DNA from: Candidatus Enterococcus willemsii
GTDB lineage: Bacteria; Bacillota; Bacilli; Lactobacillales; Enterococcaceae
Length of the DNA stretch: 64,000 bases
NCBI RefSeq assembly: GCF_009933335.1
Contig: NZ_MAEL01000032.1
Span: 50,426-114,425 of the forward strand
Direction of reading: 5' to 3'
Notes under the pieces: generated by a model
The model's database searches: none
What the model saw: only the letters and a program-made list of their open reading frames with translations
Told to the model about the DNA's origin: nothing
In this document: piece by piece, positions 15,755 to 26,271 of the stretch
How positions within the stretch are numbered: position 1 is the stretch's first letter
Layout of the letters: every line of letters starts with the position of its first letter
Position numbers and translations under genes: made by a program

Positions 15755-17521
15755 ATGAAAAAAATGTTGATAGGCAATTTGGTAGCCATAAGCGTACTAT
15801 TTGCTGGTTGTGATGAGATTCAAAATGTGCCGACCACGCAATCGACAACGGTAGAACAATCAACAGATTTTCAACCAAAGGTATCGGCTACCGGTCAGCC
15901 AATAGATGATCAGACACTTAAAATCGCACAAGCCTCTGAAGGAGAATTTACTGGCATTTTATCATCGGTCTTCTCACAAAATACTGTTGATTCCCAATTT
16001 TTTGAACCAGCTAACGAATCGCTTTTTTATTATGACGAAAATTTACGCCTAATTGATGGCGGTGCAGCAAGTATCGATTTTGACGAAAAAGAGAAGCAAG
16101 TGAGGATTACTTTGCGCGATCGTATCACATGGAACGATGGCACGAAAGTCACTGCCGATGACCTAATTTTTCCATATGAAGTGATTGGGCATCCCGATTA
16201 TCAAGGGGTACGTTACGATGCAAGTAAACAAAATATTGTTGGAATGGAAGAATATCATGCAGGTAAAGCTTCAACGATATCGGGGATTGAAAAAGTGAAT
16301 GATAAAGAAATTCGGATTCGTTTTAAAGAGATGACACCAGCGATTTTGCAAGGTGGGGGGAGTATTTGGAGCGATGCAATGCCAAAACATGTATTTGAAG
16401 GGATTCCAGTGAAAGAGATGGCAACTTCTGATCCTGTTCGCAAACAACCAATTACATTTGGTCCCTATTATGTGAGTAAAATAAATGGGAAGAATTCGGT
16501 AGAGTATGCACCTAATCCTTATTATTATGGAGAAAAGCCCAGTTTAGCTAAAATTGTGATGACGAAAATTCCTGTTTCAGAAGCTGTTCCGTCCTTGCAA
16601 GCCAAAGAGCATGATATCTATATGGATATGCCGGCAGCTGAGTATTCTTCGTGGCAAAGCGTTGATGGATATGAAAATATTGGGCAACCTAGAACAGCTT
16701 ACAATTATCTTGGTTTTCGCTTAGGTCATTGGGACGAGAACAAAAAAAAGAATGTGATGGATGTCAATATCAAGATGGGAGACAAACGATTGCGTCAAGC
16801 CATTGGGTATGCAATTGACAACGAAACAATCGCTAAACGTTTGTATAATGGCTTACAAATTCGTGCGAACTCTTTAATTGTGCCGGCATTTACGACACTT
16901 CACGATGCAAATTTTACTGGTTTTGACTATAATCCGACGAAGGCAAAGGACTTATTAGACGAAGCTGGTTACAAAGATATTGATGAAGATGGTGTGCGAG
17001 AAGATCCAGAAGGCAAACCATTCACTATTCAATTTGCCGTGCGTGAAGGTGGCGATACGGCAGAAGCTTTGGCAAATTTTTATATTCAACAATGGGAAAA
17101 AGTTGGTCTAGATGTTCGACTTGCTACCGGCAAATTAATTGAAGCAAGGACGTTTTCAGAAATGCTTAACAACAATGATGAACGCATTGATATGTATAGT
17201 GCAGGGTGGTCGACTGGTTACAATCCAGACCAAACGAATTTCTTTGGTGAAACCAATCGTTTTAATTATACGCATTTCGTATCGAAAGAGAACAATCAAT
17301 TATTAGCAGCGATGAGTTCCTCTCAAGCACTGAATGAGAAAAACGCGAAAGAAATTTATCAAAAATGGCAACAATATGCCTTTGACCAAGCTTTTGCTAT
17401 CCCAACAACGTATATTTATCAAGTCTACCCTGTTTCCGAACGTGTCATTAATTATAATCTGTCCTATACAGCGACACAGAATCGTTATGCAACGGTAGGA
17501 GTTATCAAAGAAAAACGCTAA
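15755..17521 (+). CDS. Peptide-binding lipoprotein, SBP_bac_5 family (third OppA-type protein)
   Basis: A 588-residue solute-binding lipoprotein. The signal peptide of about 18 residues ends in the lipobox LFAGC (Cys19), followed by a Thr/Ser/Gln-rich linker. Family features include RITWNDGTKVTADDLIFPYE, LRQAIGYAIDNETIAKRLYNG and, later, YSAGWSTGYNPDQTNFFG. It is clearly different from the two close OppA paralogues in this window and resembles the OppA/AppA-type proteins placed last in opp operons of lactic acid bacteria. ATG 15755 was chosen because AAAGGAGG precedes it and the signal peptide begins there; an upstream GTG in frame adds no plausible signal. It has its own promoter and terminator, so it can be expressed apart from oppBCDF. 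Confidence 0.88.
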   Translation: MKKMLIGNLVAISVLFAGCDEIQNVPTTQSTTVEQSTDFQPKVSATGQPIDDQTLKIAQASEGEFTGILSSVFSQNTVDSQFFEPANESLFYYDENLRLIDGGAASIDFDEKEKQVRITLRDRITWNDGTKVTADDLIFPYEVIGHPDYQGVRYDASKQNIVGMEEYHAGKASTISGIEKVNDKEIRIRFKEMTPAILQGGGSIWSDAMPKHVFEGIPVKEMATSDPVRKQPITFGPYYVSKINGKNSVEYAPNPYYYGEKPSLAKIVMTKIPVSEAVPSLQAKEHDIYMDMPAAEYSSWQSVDGYENIGQPRTAYNYLGFRLGHWDENKKKNVMDVNIKMGDKRLRQAIGYAIDNETIAKRLYNGLQIRANSLIVPAFTTLHDANFTGFDYNPTKAKDLLDEAGYKDIDEDGVREDPEGKPFTIQFAVREGGDTAEALANFYIQQWEKVGLDVRLATGKLIEARTFSEMLNNNDERIDMYSAGWSTGYNPDQTNFFGETNRFNYTHFVSKENNQLLAAMSSSQALNEKNAKEIYQKWQQYAFDQAFAIPTTYIYQVYPVSERVINYNLSYTATQNRYATVGVIKEKR

Positions 17522-17562
17522 AAAAAGGAAGTGAACAAGCATCGTTCGCTTCCTTTTTTTTT
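17522..17562. terminator. Bidirectional terminator between convergent genes
   Basis: GGAAGTGAAC pairs with GTTCGCTTCC (one G-U pair) over a 7-base loop. Six A precede it and nine T follow, so it serves the lipoprotein gene on the plus strand and yeiH on the minus strand. Confidence 0.88.
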
Positions 17563-18569
17563 TACCAAATATTTAAGACATGTTGCACGGCTAAACTGGC
17601 CAGCATAATACTAATCCAACAAGTGAATCCTAATAGAATTGGTTTGCCACCACTTTTGACAAGTTTGACAAGATTGGTGTTCAATCCAATGGCAGTCATC
17701 GCCATCGTAATCATAAATTTTCCAAGAGCTGTCAAATTCGTTGTTAGGGTTGCTCCTAAAGGAAAAATCGTGCTAATAATAGATGCTAACAAGAAAAACA
17801 AAATGAACCATGGAAATGTTTTGGTTAATTTAACTGAAGCATGACTGTGTTTCTTGGTTTGGTAGACGGATAAAGTTAGCGTAATTGGAATAATCGCTAG
17901 TGTGCGTGTTAATTTGACAATCGTAGCATAATTTAATGCAGTATCGTTGCCGTGTGTTAGTGACCATGATTGACCGGCTGCAACGACCGAAGACGTATCA
18001 TTAATGGCAGTTCCCGCCCACATGCCAAAACCAGTGTCAGACATTTGGAGTAATTCACCAAATGTTGGGAAGAGCAGTGCCGCCAAAATATTAAACAAAA
18101 AGATAACCGAAATAGAAGTTGCAATATCTTCATCTTCTGCTTGAATGACAGGTGCGGTGGCAGCGATGGCTGACCCACCACAAATAGAAGACCCGACACC
18201 AACTAAAGTAGCAACGACTGCTGGAATATTGAGCCACTTACTGACAAAATAAGCCACAACTAAAGCGGTCGTGATTGTGGAGAGAATGATAATAAGCGAC
18301 TGACTGCCGACAGCCATTACTTGATACAAATTCATGCCAAATCCTAAAAGAATAATTGCATATTGTAAAATCTTTTTTGATGTGAAGCTAATTCCTGATT
18401 GAAATGCAGTAGGTCGTGGGAATAAAGCGACTAGCAGACCTAATAAAATCCCAAAAACAGGTCCGCCAATGACAGGAAATTGTGTACCTAAAAACGCAGC
18501 GACACCGCCGAGAACTAAGGAAAGCAGGAAGCCCGCATAATTTTTTTTGATAAACGACATAAAAAACAT
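17562..18569 (-). CDS. YeiH/UPF0324 family putative sulfate exporter
   Basis: A 335-residue integral membrane protein with about ten hydrophobic segments. The UPF0324 signature is seen in [20 protein letters not shown] (about residues 121-140) and in the later [14 protein letters not shown] motif, both characteristic of the YeiH family. The family is annotated as putative sulfate or sulfonate exporters; the substrate is not established. The start at 18569 or at an internal ATG six bases downstream (MSFIKK) is possible. A LysR-type regulator gene diverges from it, a common arrangement in which the regulator controls the exporter. Confidence 0.88.
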   Translation of the reverse strand: MFFMSFIKKNYAGFLLSLVLGGVAAFLGTQFPVIGGPVFGILLGLLVALFPRPTAFQSGISFTSKKILQYAIILLGFGMNLYQVMAVGSQSLIIILSTITTALVVAYFVSKWLNIPAVVATLVGVGSSICGGSAIAATAPVIQAEDEDIATSISVIFLFNILAALLFPTFGELLQMSDTGFGMWAGTAINDTSSVVAAGQSWSLTHGNDTALNYATIVKLTRTLAIIPITLTLSVYQTKKHSHASVKLTKTFPWFILFFLLASIISTIFPLGATLTTNLTALGKFMITMAMTAIGLNTNLVKLVKSGGKPILLGFTCWISIMLASLAVQHVLNIW

Positions 18570-18645
18570 TTCTCCTTACTAAATGAATTGAGATTATCGT
18601 ATCATAAGAGTAAGATAAATTATAATTATTTATTATTATTTAATG

Positions 18646-18660
18646 ATAACTATTCGTTAT
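18646..18660 (+). promoter_or_regulatory. LysR-type binding site candidate
   Basis: ATAAC-TATTC-GTTAT is a perfect 5-base inverted repeat with the spacing of a T-N11-A box. It lies 15 bases before the LysR gene start, in the 106-base divergent region with yeiH, so it could serve autoregulation. Confidence 0.4.
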
Positions 18661-18675
18661 GAATGGGGGACAAGC

Positions 18676-19548
18676 ATGTTAGATTTTAGAATAGATACTT
18701 TTTTGAGTGTCGTGAAATGGATGAATTTTACTAAAGCAGCTGAGGAACTATGTATTACACAACCCGCTGTATCTCAACACATTAAATATTTAGAAACAGC
18801 ATATCAGACCAAATTTTTCTCCTATGAAGGGAAAAAATTACGTTTAACAAAAGCCGGTCAAGTATTCTATGAAACAGTTTCAGTCATGCAACAAGATGCA
18901 CAACGTCTAAAAGAAATGATGCATCAAACCCAGCCAACCACGCATTTGAAATTCGGTGCAACTTTAACGATTGGAGAATATATTTTACCTAAGAAAATTG
19001 AGCAGCTACTAAAGAATTATCCCAACGCAAAGATTACCATGCTTGTAGAGAACACTACCATGCTGCTGGAAAAATTAACGCAAGGCGCACTCGATTTTGT
19101 GGTTTTGGAAGGCAATTTTCCCAAGCAAGAGTACGACTATACTAAGTATTCACAAGAAAAATATATTTGTGTAGCAAGTGCAAATTATCCTTTTCAGCGA
19201 CCGATTCAAAAAATAGAAGACCTCATAGTAGAACCATTGATTGTGCGTGAAAAAGGCTCAGGGACGCGTGATATTTTTGAACGAAATTTAGCGAATGATA
19301 ATTTACAGTTGAAGGATTTTAAGCAAGTATTGGAAGTGGGAAATATTCAAGCAATTAAACAATTAGTCCAACAGCAAGTAGGTCTCACAACCATTTATGA
19401 AGTAGCTGTAAGGGAAGAATTGGCGAGTGGAAACATGCAAGTCGTACCACTTAGTGATTTGAAGGAAATGCATGACTTTTATTTAGTTTGGCGAAAGAAC
19501 AGTGTCTTTTCAGCAGATTATCGCAAATTGGCAGAAATGATTTGTTAA
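18676..19548 (+). CDS. LysR-family transcriptional regulator (CysL-like)
   Basis: A 290-residue LysR-type regulator. The N-terminal winged helix-turn-helix (about residues 1-60) contains MNFTKAAEELCITQPAVSQHIKYLE. The C-terminal half is a substrate-binding domain with the pattern FGATLTIGEYILP and a later REKGSGTRDIFE, as in CysL/YwfK-like regulators. ATG 18676 was chosen because a GGGGGA ribosome site precedes it; the upstream in-frame ATG at 18643 lies on the putative operator. It diverges from the YeiH-type exporter and probably controls it in response to a sulfur-related signal (inference). Confidence 0.9.
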   Translation: MLDFRIDTFLSVVKWMNFTKAAEELCITQPAVSQHIKYLETAYQTKFFSYEGKKLRLTKAGQVFYETVSVMQQDAQRLKEMMHQTQPTTHLKFGATLTIGEYILPKKIEQLLKNYPNAKITMLVENTTMLLEKLTQGALDFVVLEGNFPKQEYDYTKYSQEKYICVASANYPFQRPIQKIEDLIVEPLIVREKGSGTRDIFERNLANDNLQLKDFKQVLEVGNIQAIKQLVQQQVGLTTIYEVAVREELASGNMQVVPLSDLKEMHDFYLVWRKNSVFSADYRKLAEMIC

Positions 19549-19659
19549 GAATAGCAGGGTGATTGATTGTTTTTAATTTTTCGTGGGACAATCGTTTCCT
19601 ATTTCACTAAAAACCAGTATAATGGAGCAGTGTGAATAAATAAAAAAGGAATGGAACGA

Positions 19660-20352
19660 ATGGATAATCAGTTAATTAGTGAATTAAAAGAAGAATTTAA
19701 TATTGTTTTCCATGATGTCAGCTTATTGGAGCAGGCATTCACCCATTCATCTTATGTGAATGAGCATCGTAATTTGCAACTATCGGACAATGAACGCTTG
19801 GAATTTTTAGGAGATGCGGTGCTAGAATTACTTGTTTCACGTTTTCTATATCATCAATTTCCAACTGTCCCAGAAGGTAAATTAACAAAATTACGTGCAG
19901 CAATCGTTCGAGAAGACACGCTAGCGAAATTTGCGAAAGAATGTCATTTTGATTGCTACATTCGTCTTGGTAAAGGAGAAGAAAATTCTGGTGGGCGTAA
20001 TCGTCCGTCCTTATTATGTGATTTGTTTGAATCATTTTTAGGTGCATTGTATTTGGACCAAAATTTGCAAACAGTCAATGAATTTTTGAAGAAGGTTGTC
20101 TTCCCTAAAGTCCAAGCAGGTGCTTTTTCACATGAGATGGATCATAAAACAAGATTACAAGAAGTACTACAACGAGCAGGTGATGTCTTCATCGATTATC
20201 GTTTAGTCAAAGAAGAAGGACCGGCGCATGAACGTCTGTTTTGGACGGAAGTTTTTTGTGATGAAAAACTAATTGGGAAAGGTCACGGAAAATCAAAAAA
20301 ATTAGCAGAACAAGCAGCAGCAGCCGATGCGTTGTTGCGTCTTGAAGAGTAA
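19660..20352 (+). CDS. rnc: Ribonuclease III
   Basis: A 230-residue double-stranded-RNA endonuclease that processes rRNA precursors and structured mRNAs. The N-terminal nuclease domain has the signature NERLEFLGDAVLELLVS with the catalytic Glu and Asp, plus the downstream DLFESFLGALYLD motif. The C-terminal dsRNA-binding domain (about residues 157-228) ends in GKGHGKSKKLAEQAAAADAL. The start ATG 19660 fits the ribosome site AAAAGGAATGGA; an ATG at 19651 is too close to it. The gene leads the conserved rnc-smc-ftsY block, with smc beginning 13 bases after the stop. Confidence 0.97.
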   Translation: MDNQLISELKEEFNIVFHDVSLLEQAFTHSSYVNEHRNLQLSDNERLEFLGDAVLELLVSRFLYHQFPTVPEGKLTKLRAAIVREDTLAKFAKECHFDCYIRLGKGEENSGGRNRPSLLCDLFESFLGALYLDQNLQTVNEFLKKVVFPKVQAGAFSHEMDHKTRLQEVLQRAGDVFIDYRLVKEEGPAHERLFWTEVFCDEKLIGKGHGKSKKLAEQAAAADALLRLEE

Positions 20353-20365
20353 GTGAGGAACGCAA

Positions 20366-23300
20366 GTGTACTTAAAACGAATTGAAATAGCAGGTTTCAA
20401 ATCTTTTGCGGATCGAACCGTCATTGATTTTGAAAATAGTGTAACGGCCATTGTGGGACCAAACGGCAGTGGGAAAAGTAATATTACAGAAGCCATCCGC
20501 TGGGTGTTAGGGGAACAGTCTGCTAAAAATTTACGTGGAGGCAAAATGCCCGATATTATTTTTGCAGGATCTGATTCACGTAAATCATTGAATATCGCTG
20601 AAGTCACCGTTGTGTTAGATAATACCGACCATTATTTACCCGTTGATTATAGTGAAATCAGTGTGACACGCCGTTTACGCCGCACGGGGGAAAGTGATTT
20701 TTATCTAAATAAGCAAGCCTGTCGCTTAAAAGACATTCAAGAATTATTTATGGACTCTGGTTTAGGAAAAGAGTCCTTTTCCATTATCTCTCAAGGGAAA
20801 GTGGAGGCTATTTTTAGCAGTAAACCAGAAGATCGCCGTGGCATTTTTGAAGAGGCTGCAGGCGTCTTAAAATACAAACAACGCAAGAAGCAAGCGGAGC
20901 AAAAACTATTTGAGACAGAGGATAATTTAAGTCGGGTACAAGACATTATTTATGAACTTGAAGATCAGATGGCGCCCCTTGCAGAACAAAGTAAAACAGC
21001 TAAATTGTATTTAAAACTAAAAGAGACCTTTACCCAAATTGATGTTGCCTACACGGTTGCTGAAATGAAGGAAGCGAAGGCAGTTTGGGATAAGACGCAG
21101 CAAGAATTAGAAACGATTGTTGAACAGCTAGAGACAATTGCCCAAGCAATTCATAGCGAAGAAACCAAATTGCATGATTGGCGTTTACGTCGTAGTGAAC
21201 TGGATCAACAACTCGAAGAGGGCAATCAAAAACATTTACGCTTAGTCGAAGCGCTGAAGCAAGCTGAAGGACAACGTGAAGTCTTATTCGAGCGCTCCAA
21301 ACATACGCAAAAAAGCAATCAGGAATACCAAGAAAGTTTAGAGAATGTTTCTCAAAAACTAGAAGAACTGGAAGCTGAGAAAGCCCAGTTAATTAAAGAA
21401 TTATCACAAAAAAATGGTTCTGTTCAACAATTAGAGAAACAAATGAAAGAAACGGAAGCAGAATTGCATAAATACCAAAAAACGACCAAAGAATTGATTG
21501 AAGACTTGCGAGGTCAGTATGTAGACTATATGCAAGAACAAGCCAATATTGGGAACGAATTGAAGTATTTAGAGCGTCAGCACCAACAAGAACTAGCGAA
21601 AAACCAACATGCTCTAGAAAAACAAGCGACTGTCAGCGCCGAAGTTCAAGAAAAAGAAGCGCAATTGCAAGCAATTGTGGCTGCTTTAACGGTTGAGCAA
21701 GAGAAGCTATCCGAACAACGTCGCACCTATACACAAACCCAAGAAAAAGCGCAAAAAAACCAACAACAATTTATTGATGCCCAAAAGAAAATGTATCAAT
21801 TGATGAATGATTTGCAACAAGTCAAAGCGAGACAGAAAAGCTTGCAAGACATTCAAGAAAATTATACTGGTTTTTACCAAGGGGTACGTTTGGTTTTACA
21901 ACATAAAAAAGAATTATCAGGAATTGTCGGAGCAGTTGCCGAATTGATTGATGTACCAAAAGAATACACTTTGGCGATTGAAACAGCTTTAGGTGGTGCA
22001 GCGCAACATATTGTCGTGGAAGAAGAACGTGATGCTCGTGCAGGAATCACCTTCTTGAAAAACCGTCGGGGCGGGCGAGCAACCTTCTTACCGTTAACTA
22101 CGATTAAGCCAAGACCGATTTCAGAAGTCATGCGTAACCAAGCAAGTATGGTCGAAGGCTTTTTAGGAATGGCGAGTGAATTAGTGTCCTTTCCTGACCA
22201 TGTCCGTACAATCGTGGAAAATTTATTAGGACCAATTGTCATTGCCCAAGATTTACAAAGCGCCAATCAATTAGCACGTACCATGAATTATCGCTACCGT
22301 GTTGTTTCTCTTGAAGGAGATGTCATGAATGCGGGTGGTTCAATGACTGGTGGAGCTACGAAACGTGGCAATCAAGGCAATTTATTTGGCCAAACCAATG
22401 AATTGCAAGAACTAACCAATCAAGTGAAACAATTGGATGAACGACTGCATGTAACTGAAAAGCAAGTTCAACAATTTGAATCAGCGGCGAAAGAAGCACA
22501 AGCAGCACTGGAAACCTTACGACATTCAGGAGAAGCGGCGCGCATGAAAGAGCAAGAATTATCTAGTGAGCGTCAGCATTTACAAACAGAGTTGGACCGT
22601 TTGAAAAAAGAACAACAAATCTTTGCATTTGAAAACCGCGAAGTGCAACTTTTCTTTGAAGAATACGCAGAGCAAAAAGAAGTATTAACCGAAAAACAAC
22701 AAACCGTTGAAAAAGCTTTAGCTAAAGTGAATCAAGAAATGGAAGAATTAGGTGCCCAAGAAGATTTGATTGAAGAAAAGCGGGCAACGTTAAGTCAAAC
22801 GTTGAGTCAGTTGCAAGCAGATTTTGCCGTAAATAAAGAACAAGCGACTCATTTGCAACAAAAAATTGCGACGTTAAGTCAATCAGAAGCCGAATATGGT
22901 GCGCGAAAAGAATCGTTAGAACGTCAAATCGCAGCTTTATCAATGAATTTTTCAGACCATGAGATGACCGAAGAAGCGCTAGACAAACAAGTGAGCGAAT
23001 TGACAACCGCAAAAGAAACCTTACAACAAGAGCTACAAGCGTTTCGTGATGAACGCTATCAATTACAACAAACGATTACTTTGAAGGACGAACAAGTCAG
23101 TCAGTTGAATATCCAACAAAAAGAAACATTGGCAAAACAAACCAAGGTGGAAGTGGAGAACAACCGTGCAGAACTCGTCTTAGATAATCGATTGCATTAC
23201 TTGCAAGAAGAATATCAAGTCACTTTTGAAGCAGCGGAAACAATGTATCCAACTGTTGAAAAAAATGACGAAAACAAGCAAGAAATTCAACGTTTGCGTC

Positions 23301-23947
23301 GTGAAATTGATGCGTTAGGACCGGTAAACTTAAATGCGATTGAATTGTATCAACAAGTCAAAGAACGCCATAGTTTCTTGACTGGTCAACGTGATGATTT
23401 GTTATCGGCCAAAGGTCAATTATTTGATACGATGTCAGAAATGGATGAAGAAGTCAAAACACGCTTCAAAGCTGTTTTTGAAGGCATCCGCCAGCAATTT
23501 AAAGTCGTCTTTCCTAATATGTTTGGCGGCGGACGTGCGGAATTAATTTTAACGGATCCGACCGATTTATTAAATACAGGGATTGAAATAGAAGCACAAC
23601 CACCAGGGAAAAAATTACAAAATTTAAGTCTATTATCAGGTGGCGAGCGGGCGTTAACTGCCATTGCGTTACTATTTTCTATTATTCAAGTTTGCCCAGT
23701 TCCTTTCTGTGTGCTTGATGAAGTGGAAGCAGCCTTGGATGAAGCGAATGTCTTGCGTTTTGGTCATTACTTACGGACATTCCAAAACGATACACAATTT
23801 ATCGTAGTGACACATCGTAAAGGCACAATGGAAGCAGCCAATGTTTTATATGGTGTGACGATGCAAGAATCAGGCGTTTCCAAAATCGTTTCTGTACGGT
23901 TAGAAGATGTTTCTGAAGAAGGAAAAATAGTGGAAAAAGGAGAATAA
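20366..23947 (+). CDS. smc: Chromosome segregation protein SMC
   Basis: A 1193-residue condensin ATPase. The N-terminal head has Walker A GPNGSGKSNI (about residues 32-41) and the QGKVEAIFSSKPEDRR stretch. A first coiled coil runs from about 170 to 500. The hinge (about 505-670) includes the glycine-rich EGDVMNAGGSMTGGA, and a second coiled coil follows to about 1010. The C-terminal head has the signature LSLLSGGERALTAIALLF and Walker B FCVLDEVEAALDEANV. Length is normal. The start is GTG 20366 with GTGAGGAA upstream. SMC works with ScpA and ScpB, not in this window, to compact and separate replicated chromosomes. The gene is directly joined to a HAD hydrolase gene. Confidence 0.98.
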   Translation: MYLKRIEIAGFKSFADRTVIDFENSVTAIVGPNGSGKSNITEAIRWVLGEQSAKNLRGGKMPDIIFAGSDSRKSLNIAEVTVVLDNTDHYLPVDYSEISVTRRLRRTGESDFYLNKQACRLKDIQELFMDSGLGKESFSIISQGKVEAIFSSKPEDRRGIFEEAAGVLKYKQRKKQAEQKLFETEDNLSRVQDIIYELEDQMAPLAEQSKTAKLYLKLKETFTQIDVAYTVAEMKEAKAVWDKTQQELETIVEQLETIAQAIHSEETKLHDWRLRRSELDQQLEEGNQKHLRLVEALKQAEGQREVLFERSKHTQKSNQEYQESLENVSQKLEELEAEKAQLIKELSQKNGSVQQLEKQMKETEAELHKYQKTTKELIEDLRGQYVDYMQEQANIGNELKYLERQHQQELAKNQHALEKQATVSAEVQEKEAQLQAIVAALTVEQEKLSEQRRTYTQTQEKAQKNQQQFIDAQKKMYQLMNDLQQVKARQKSLQDIQENYTGFYQGVRLVLQHKKELSGIVGAVAELIDVPKEYTLAIETALGGAAQHIVVEEERDARAGITFLKNRRGGRATFLPLTTIKPRPISEVMRNQASMVEGFLGMASELVSFPDHVRTIVENLLGPIVIAQDLQSANQLARTMNYRYRVVSLEGDVMNAGGSMTGGATKRGNQGNLFGQTNELQELTNQVKQLDERLHVTEKQVQQFESAAKEAQAALETLRHSGEAARMKEQELSSERQHLQTELDRLKKEQQIFAFENREVQLFFEEYAEQKEVLTEKQQTVEKALAKVNQEMEELGAQEDLIEEKRATLSQTLSQLQADFAVNKEQATHLQQKIATLSQSEAEYGARKESLERQIAALSMNFSDHEMTEEALDKQVSELTTAKETLQQELQAFRDERYQLQQTITLKDEQVSQLNIQQKETLAKQTKVEVENNRAELVLDNRLHYLQEEYQVTFEAAETMYPTVEKNDENKQEIQRLRREIDALGPVNLNAIELYQQVKERHSFLTGQRDDLLSAKGQLFDTMSEMDEEVKTRFKAVFEGIRQQFKVVFPNMFGGGRAELILTDPTDLLNTGIEIEAQPPGKKLQNLSLLSGGERALTAIALLFSIIQVCPVPFCVLDEVEAALDEANVLRFGHYLRTFQNDTQFIVVTHRKGTMEAANVLYGVTMQESGVSKIVSVRLEDVSEEGKIVEKGE

Positions 23948-23948
23948 C

Positions 23949-24758
23949 ATGATTAAATTAATTGCCATTGATTTAGATGGTACATTACTTGATGGACAGA
24001 AGCAGATTTCAGAACGTAATAAGCAAGCCTTGAAACAAGCGAAAGCGCAAGGCGTAAAAGTGGTCATCTGCACAGGTCGTCCATTACGAGCGATTGAACC
24101 GATTTTAGAAGAGTTGGATTTATTAGATGAAGGTGACTACAGCATTACGTTTAACGGTGGCTTAGTGCAAAAAAATGATACTGGTGAAGTCATGGAACGT
24201 GCAGGTTTACAATTAGCTGATGTGCATCGCTTAGTCGATTTAGCCAAAATGTTAGATTTACCATTGGATGTATTATCACAAGAGCACGTGATTATTTTTA
24301 ATACGTCAGAGAACCACCAAACGATTTATCCGGAACTTTCACCATTGTTATTGCCAGAACCAGCTCATACAGCGGATTTATCAGAAGAACGTCTGTATAA
24401 TAAAGCGGTCGTAGCTTATCATCAAGAGTATTTAGACCAACAAATTCAAAAAATTCCAGATGTTTTCAAAGAAACTTATGAAGTAATTAAAACTCGAGAA
24501 AACTTGCTGGAATTTATGCCAAAAGGAATTACCAAAGCCTATGGGATTTCCTTATTAGCGCAAGATTTAGATATTTTACCAGAAGAAGTGATGTGCATTG
24601 GTGATGAGGAAAATGATTTACCAATGATTGAGTATGCTGGTATCGGGGTAGCGATGGCAAATGCCATTGACCGTGTGAAAGCAATTGCGGATGTCGTGAC
24701 GGATTCAAATGAAGCAGATGGTGTTGCAAAAGCCGTTGAAAAATATGTGTTACAATAA
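23949..24758 (+). CDS. Cof-type HAD-IIB family hydrolase (YidA-like)
   Basis: A 269-residue haloacid-dehalogenase phosphatase. Motif I is IDLDGTLLD at the N terminus (nucleophile Asp8, acid/base Asp10), motif II is the Thr in VVICTGRP, motif III is the Lys in PKGITKAYG, and motif IV is GDEENDLPMI. A C2-type cap lies between motifs II and III. These enzymes dephosphorylate sugar phosphates, flavin or phospho-metabolites with broad specificity, so the substrate cannot be named. It lies one base after smc and 22 bases before ftsY, hence in the rnc-smc-ftsY operon. A second Cof-type phosphatase is at 49551-50339. Confidence 0.93.
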   Translation: MIKLIAIDLDGTLLDGQKQISERNKQALKQAKAQGVKVVICTGRPLRAIEPILEELDLLDEGDYSITFNGGLVQKNDTGEVMERAGLQLADVHRLVDLAKMLDLPLDVLSQEHVIIFNTSENHQTIYPELSPLLLPEPAHTADLSEERLYNKAVVAYHQEYLDQQIQKIPDVFKETYEVIKTRENLLEFMPKGITKAYGISLLAQDLDILPEEVMCIGDEENDLPMIEYAGIGVAMANAIDRVKAIADVVTDSNEADGVAKAVEKYVLQ

Positions 24759-24789
24759 AGAAAAAGGATAGAAAAAAGGAGTGAATCGG

Positions 24790-26040
24790 ATGGGATTATT
24801 TGATAAAATCAAAAACGCCTTTGTCAAGGATAAGCAAAAAGAACAAGAAGTCAAACCTGAAATAGATGACGTATCTGATATTGATGAATCAGCCGATGTC
24901 GAAGAGACCGTTGATTCAGCTGAGGAAGTCATCCATGAAGAAGCTCCCGAAGTGACAGAAACACTAGAAGAAACGATGGAAGAGGTTATTGAACCTGAAC
25001 CTGAAGCAGAAGTCTCTGTTGTGGAAGTCGAAGAAGCAGTTGAAGAACCTGTTGTAGAAGAACCGATTGCTGAACCAGAGCCAATCGTTGAAGCGCCAAA
25101 GGATACCCAAGAAAAATACAACAAAGGGTTGGCTAAGACACGTAAGACCTTCAAGCAACGCATGAATGAGTTATTTGCGAATTTCCGTTCAGTTGATGAA
25201 GACTTTTTTGAAGAAGTCGAAGAGACCTTGATTGGTGCTGACGTCGGTTTTGAAACGTCGATGCGGATTGCAGATGAGCTACGTCAAGAAGTCAAATTAC
25301 GTAATGCCAAGAAACCTGCCGCTGTTCAAAATGCCATTATTGAAAAATTAGTGGACTTGTATGAAGAAGAAGGTCTAAACGAAGTCAATGAACTAAACGT
25401 ACAAAAAGATGGCTTATCTGTTTTCTTATTTGTGGGTGTCAATGGTGTTGGTAAAACCACAAGTATCGGTAAATTAGCACATCAATACCGTTTAGAAGGT
25501 AAAAAAGTCTTGCTGGCTGCAGCAGATACCTTCCGTGCAGGAGCGATTGATCAGTTAGTTGTTTGGGGCGAACGTGCAGGTGTTGAAGTGGTACGTGGCA
25601 AAGCTGGTGGCGATCCAGCTGCGGTTGTCTTTGATGCAATGCAACGAGCAAAAGAAGAAAATGCTGATGTCTTATTAGTCGATACTGCTGGACGCTTGCA
25701 AAATAAAGTTAACTTGATGAATGAATTAGATAAAATTAAACGAATCATTCAACGTGTCGACCCTCAAGCACCACACGAAGTATTACTAGTGTTAGATGCG
25801 ACAACTGGTCAGAATGCCATGACGCAAGCCAAACAATTTAAAGAAACAACCGATGTGACTGGTCTAGTATTAACTAAATTAGATGGTACAGCAAAAGGTG
25901 GCATTGTTTTAGCCATTCGTAATGAACTGCATTTACCAGTGAAACTAGTCGGACTAGGTGAACGCATTGATGACTTAGAAACATTCAATCCAAATGATTT
26001 TGTAATGGGACTATTTAAAGACTTGTTACAAGAAGAATAG
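24790..26040 (+). CDS. ftsY: Signal recognition particle receptor FtsY
   Basis: A 416-residue GTPase that docks the signal recognition particle and nascent chains at the membrane. A short N-terminal helix ([15 protein letters not shown]) is followed by a very acidic A domain to about residue 105. The N domain begins near FKQRMNELF. The G domain carries [15 protein letters not shown] (P loop), [22 protein letters not shown] and [13 protein letters not shown] 24790 was chosen over the GTG at 24781, which is part of the ribosome site. The usual followers ylxM and ffh are not next to it; a terminator follows directly. Confidence 0.97.
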   Translation: MGLFDKIKNAFVKDKQKEQEVKPEIDDVSDIDESADVEETVDSAEEVIHEEAPEVTETLEETMEEVIEPEPEAEVSVVEVEEAVEEPVVEEPIAEPEPIVEAPKDTQEKYNKGLAKTRKTFKQRMNELFANFRSVDEDFFEEVEETLIGADVGFETSMRIADELRQEVKLRNAKKPAAVQNAIIEKLVDLYEEEGLNEVNELNVQKDGLSVFLFVGVNGVGKTTSIGKLAHQYRLEGKKVLLAAADTFRAGAIDQLVVWGERAGVEVVRGKAGGDPAAVVFDAMQRAKEENADVLLVDTAGRLQNKVNLMNELDKIKRIIQRVDPQAPHEVLLVLDATTGQNAMTQAKQFKETTDVTGLVLTKLDGTAKGGIVLAIRNELHLPVKLVGLGERIDDLETFNPNDFVMGLFKDLLQEE

Positions 26041-26043
26041 CTG

Positions 26044-26083
26044 AAAAAACCAACGGACTTTTGAGAAGGACGTTGGTTTTTTT
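26044..26083 (+). terminator. ftsY operon terminator
   Basis: AAACCAACG pairs with CGTTGGTTT over a 15-base loop, followed by T-rich sequence. The remaining gap to 26271 shows no gene. Confidence 0.85.
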
Positions 26084-26271
26084 GTAGTGGATAATTGTCT
26101 TTTCAATGAGCAACCATTAGTAGGTGGTTCATTATTGATGATGTTTTCATTAAAAATTGTGATGTTACTAAATGCCAGTGCATGATTTTGACAGCTATTC
26201 TCTATTTTTGTAATAAGTCGATTTATGGCTTAGAGACGGTAACCCAGATCCAGCCTGTAACGAATGAAGCA

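Noticed and set aside
24750..25163. Minus-strand Ser/Thr-rich frame opposite ftsY
   Set aside because: Mirror of the acidic FtsY A domain (Glu and Glu-Val codons read backwards give Ser/Thr).
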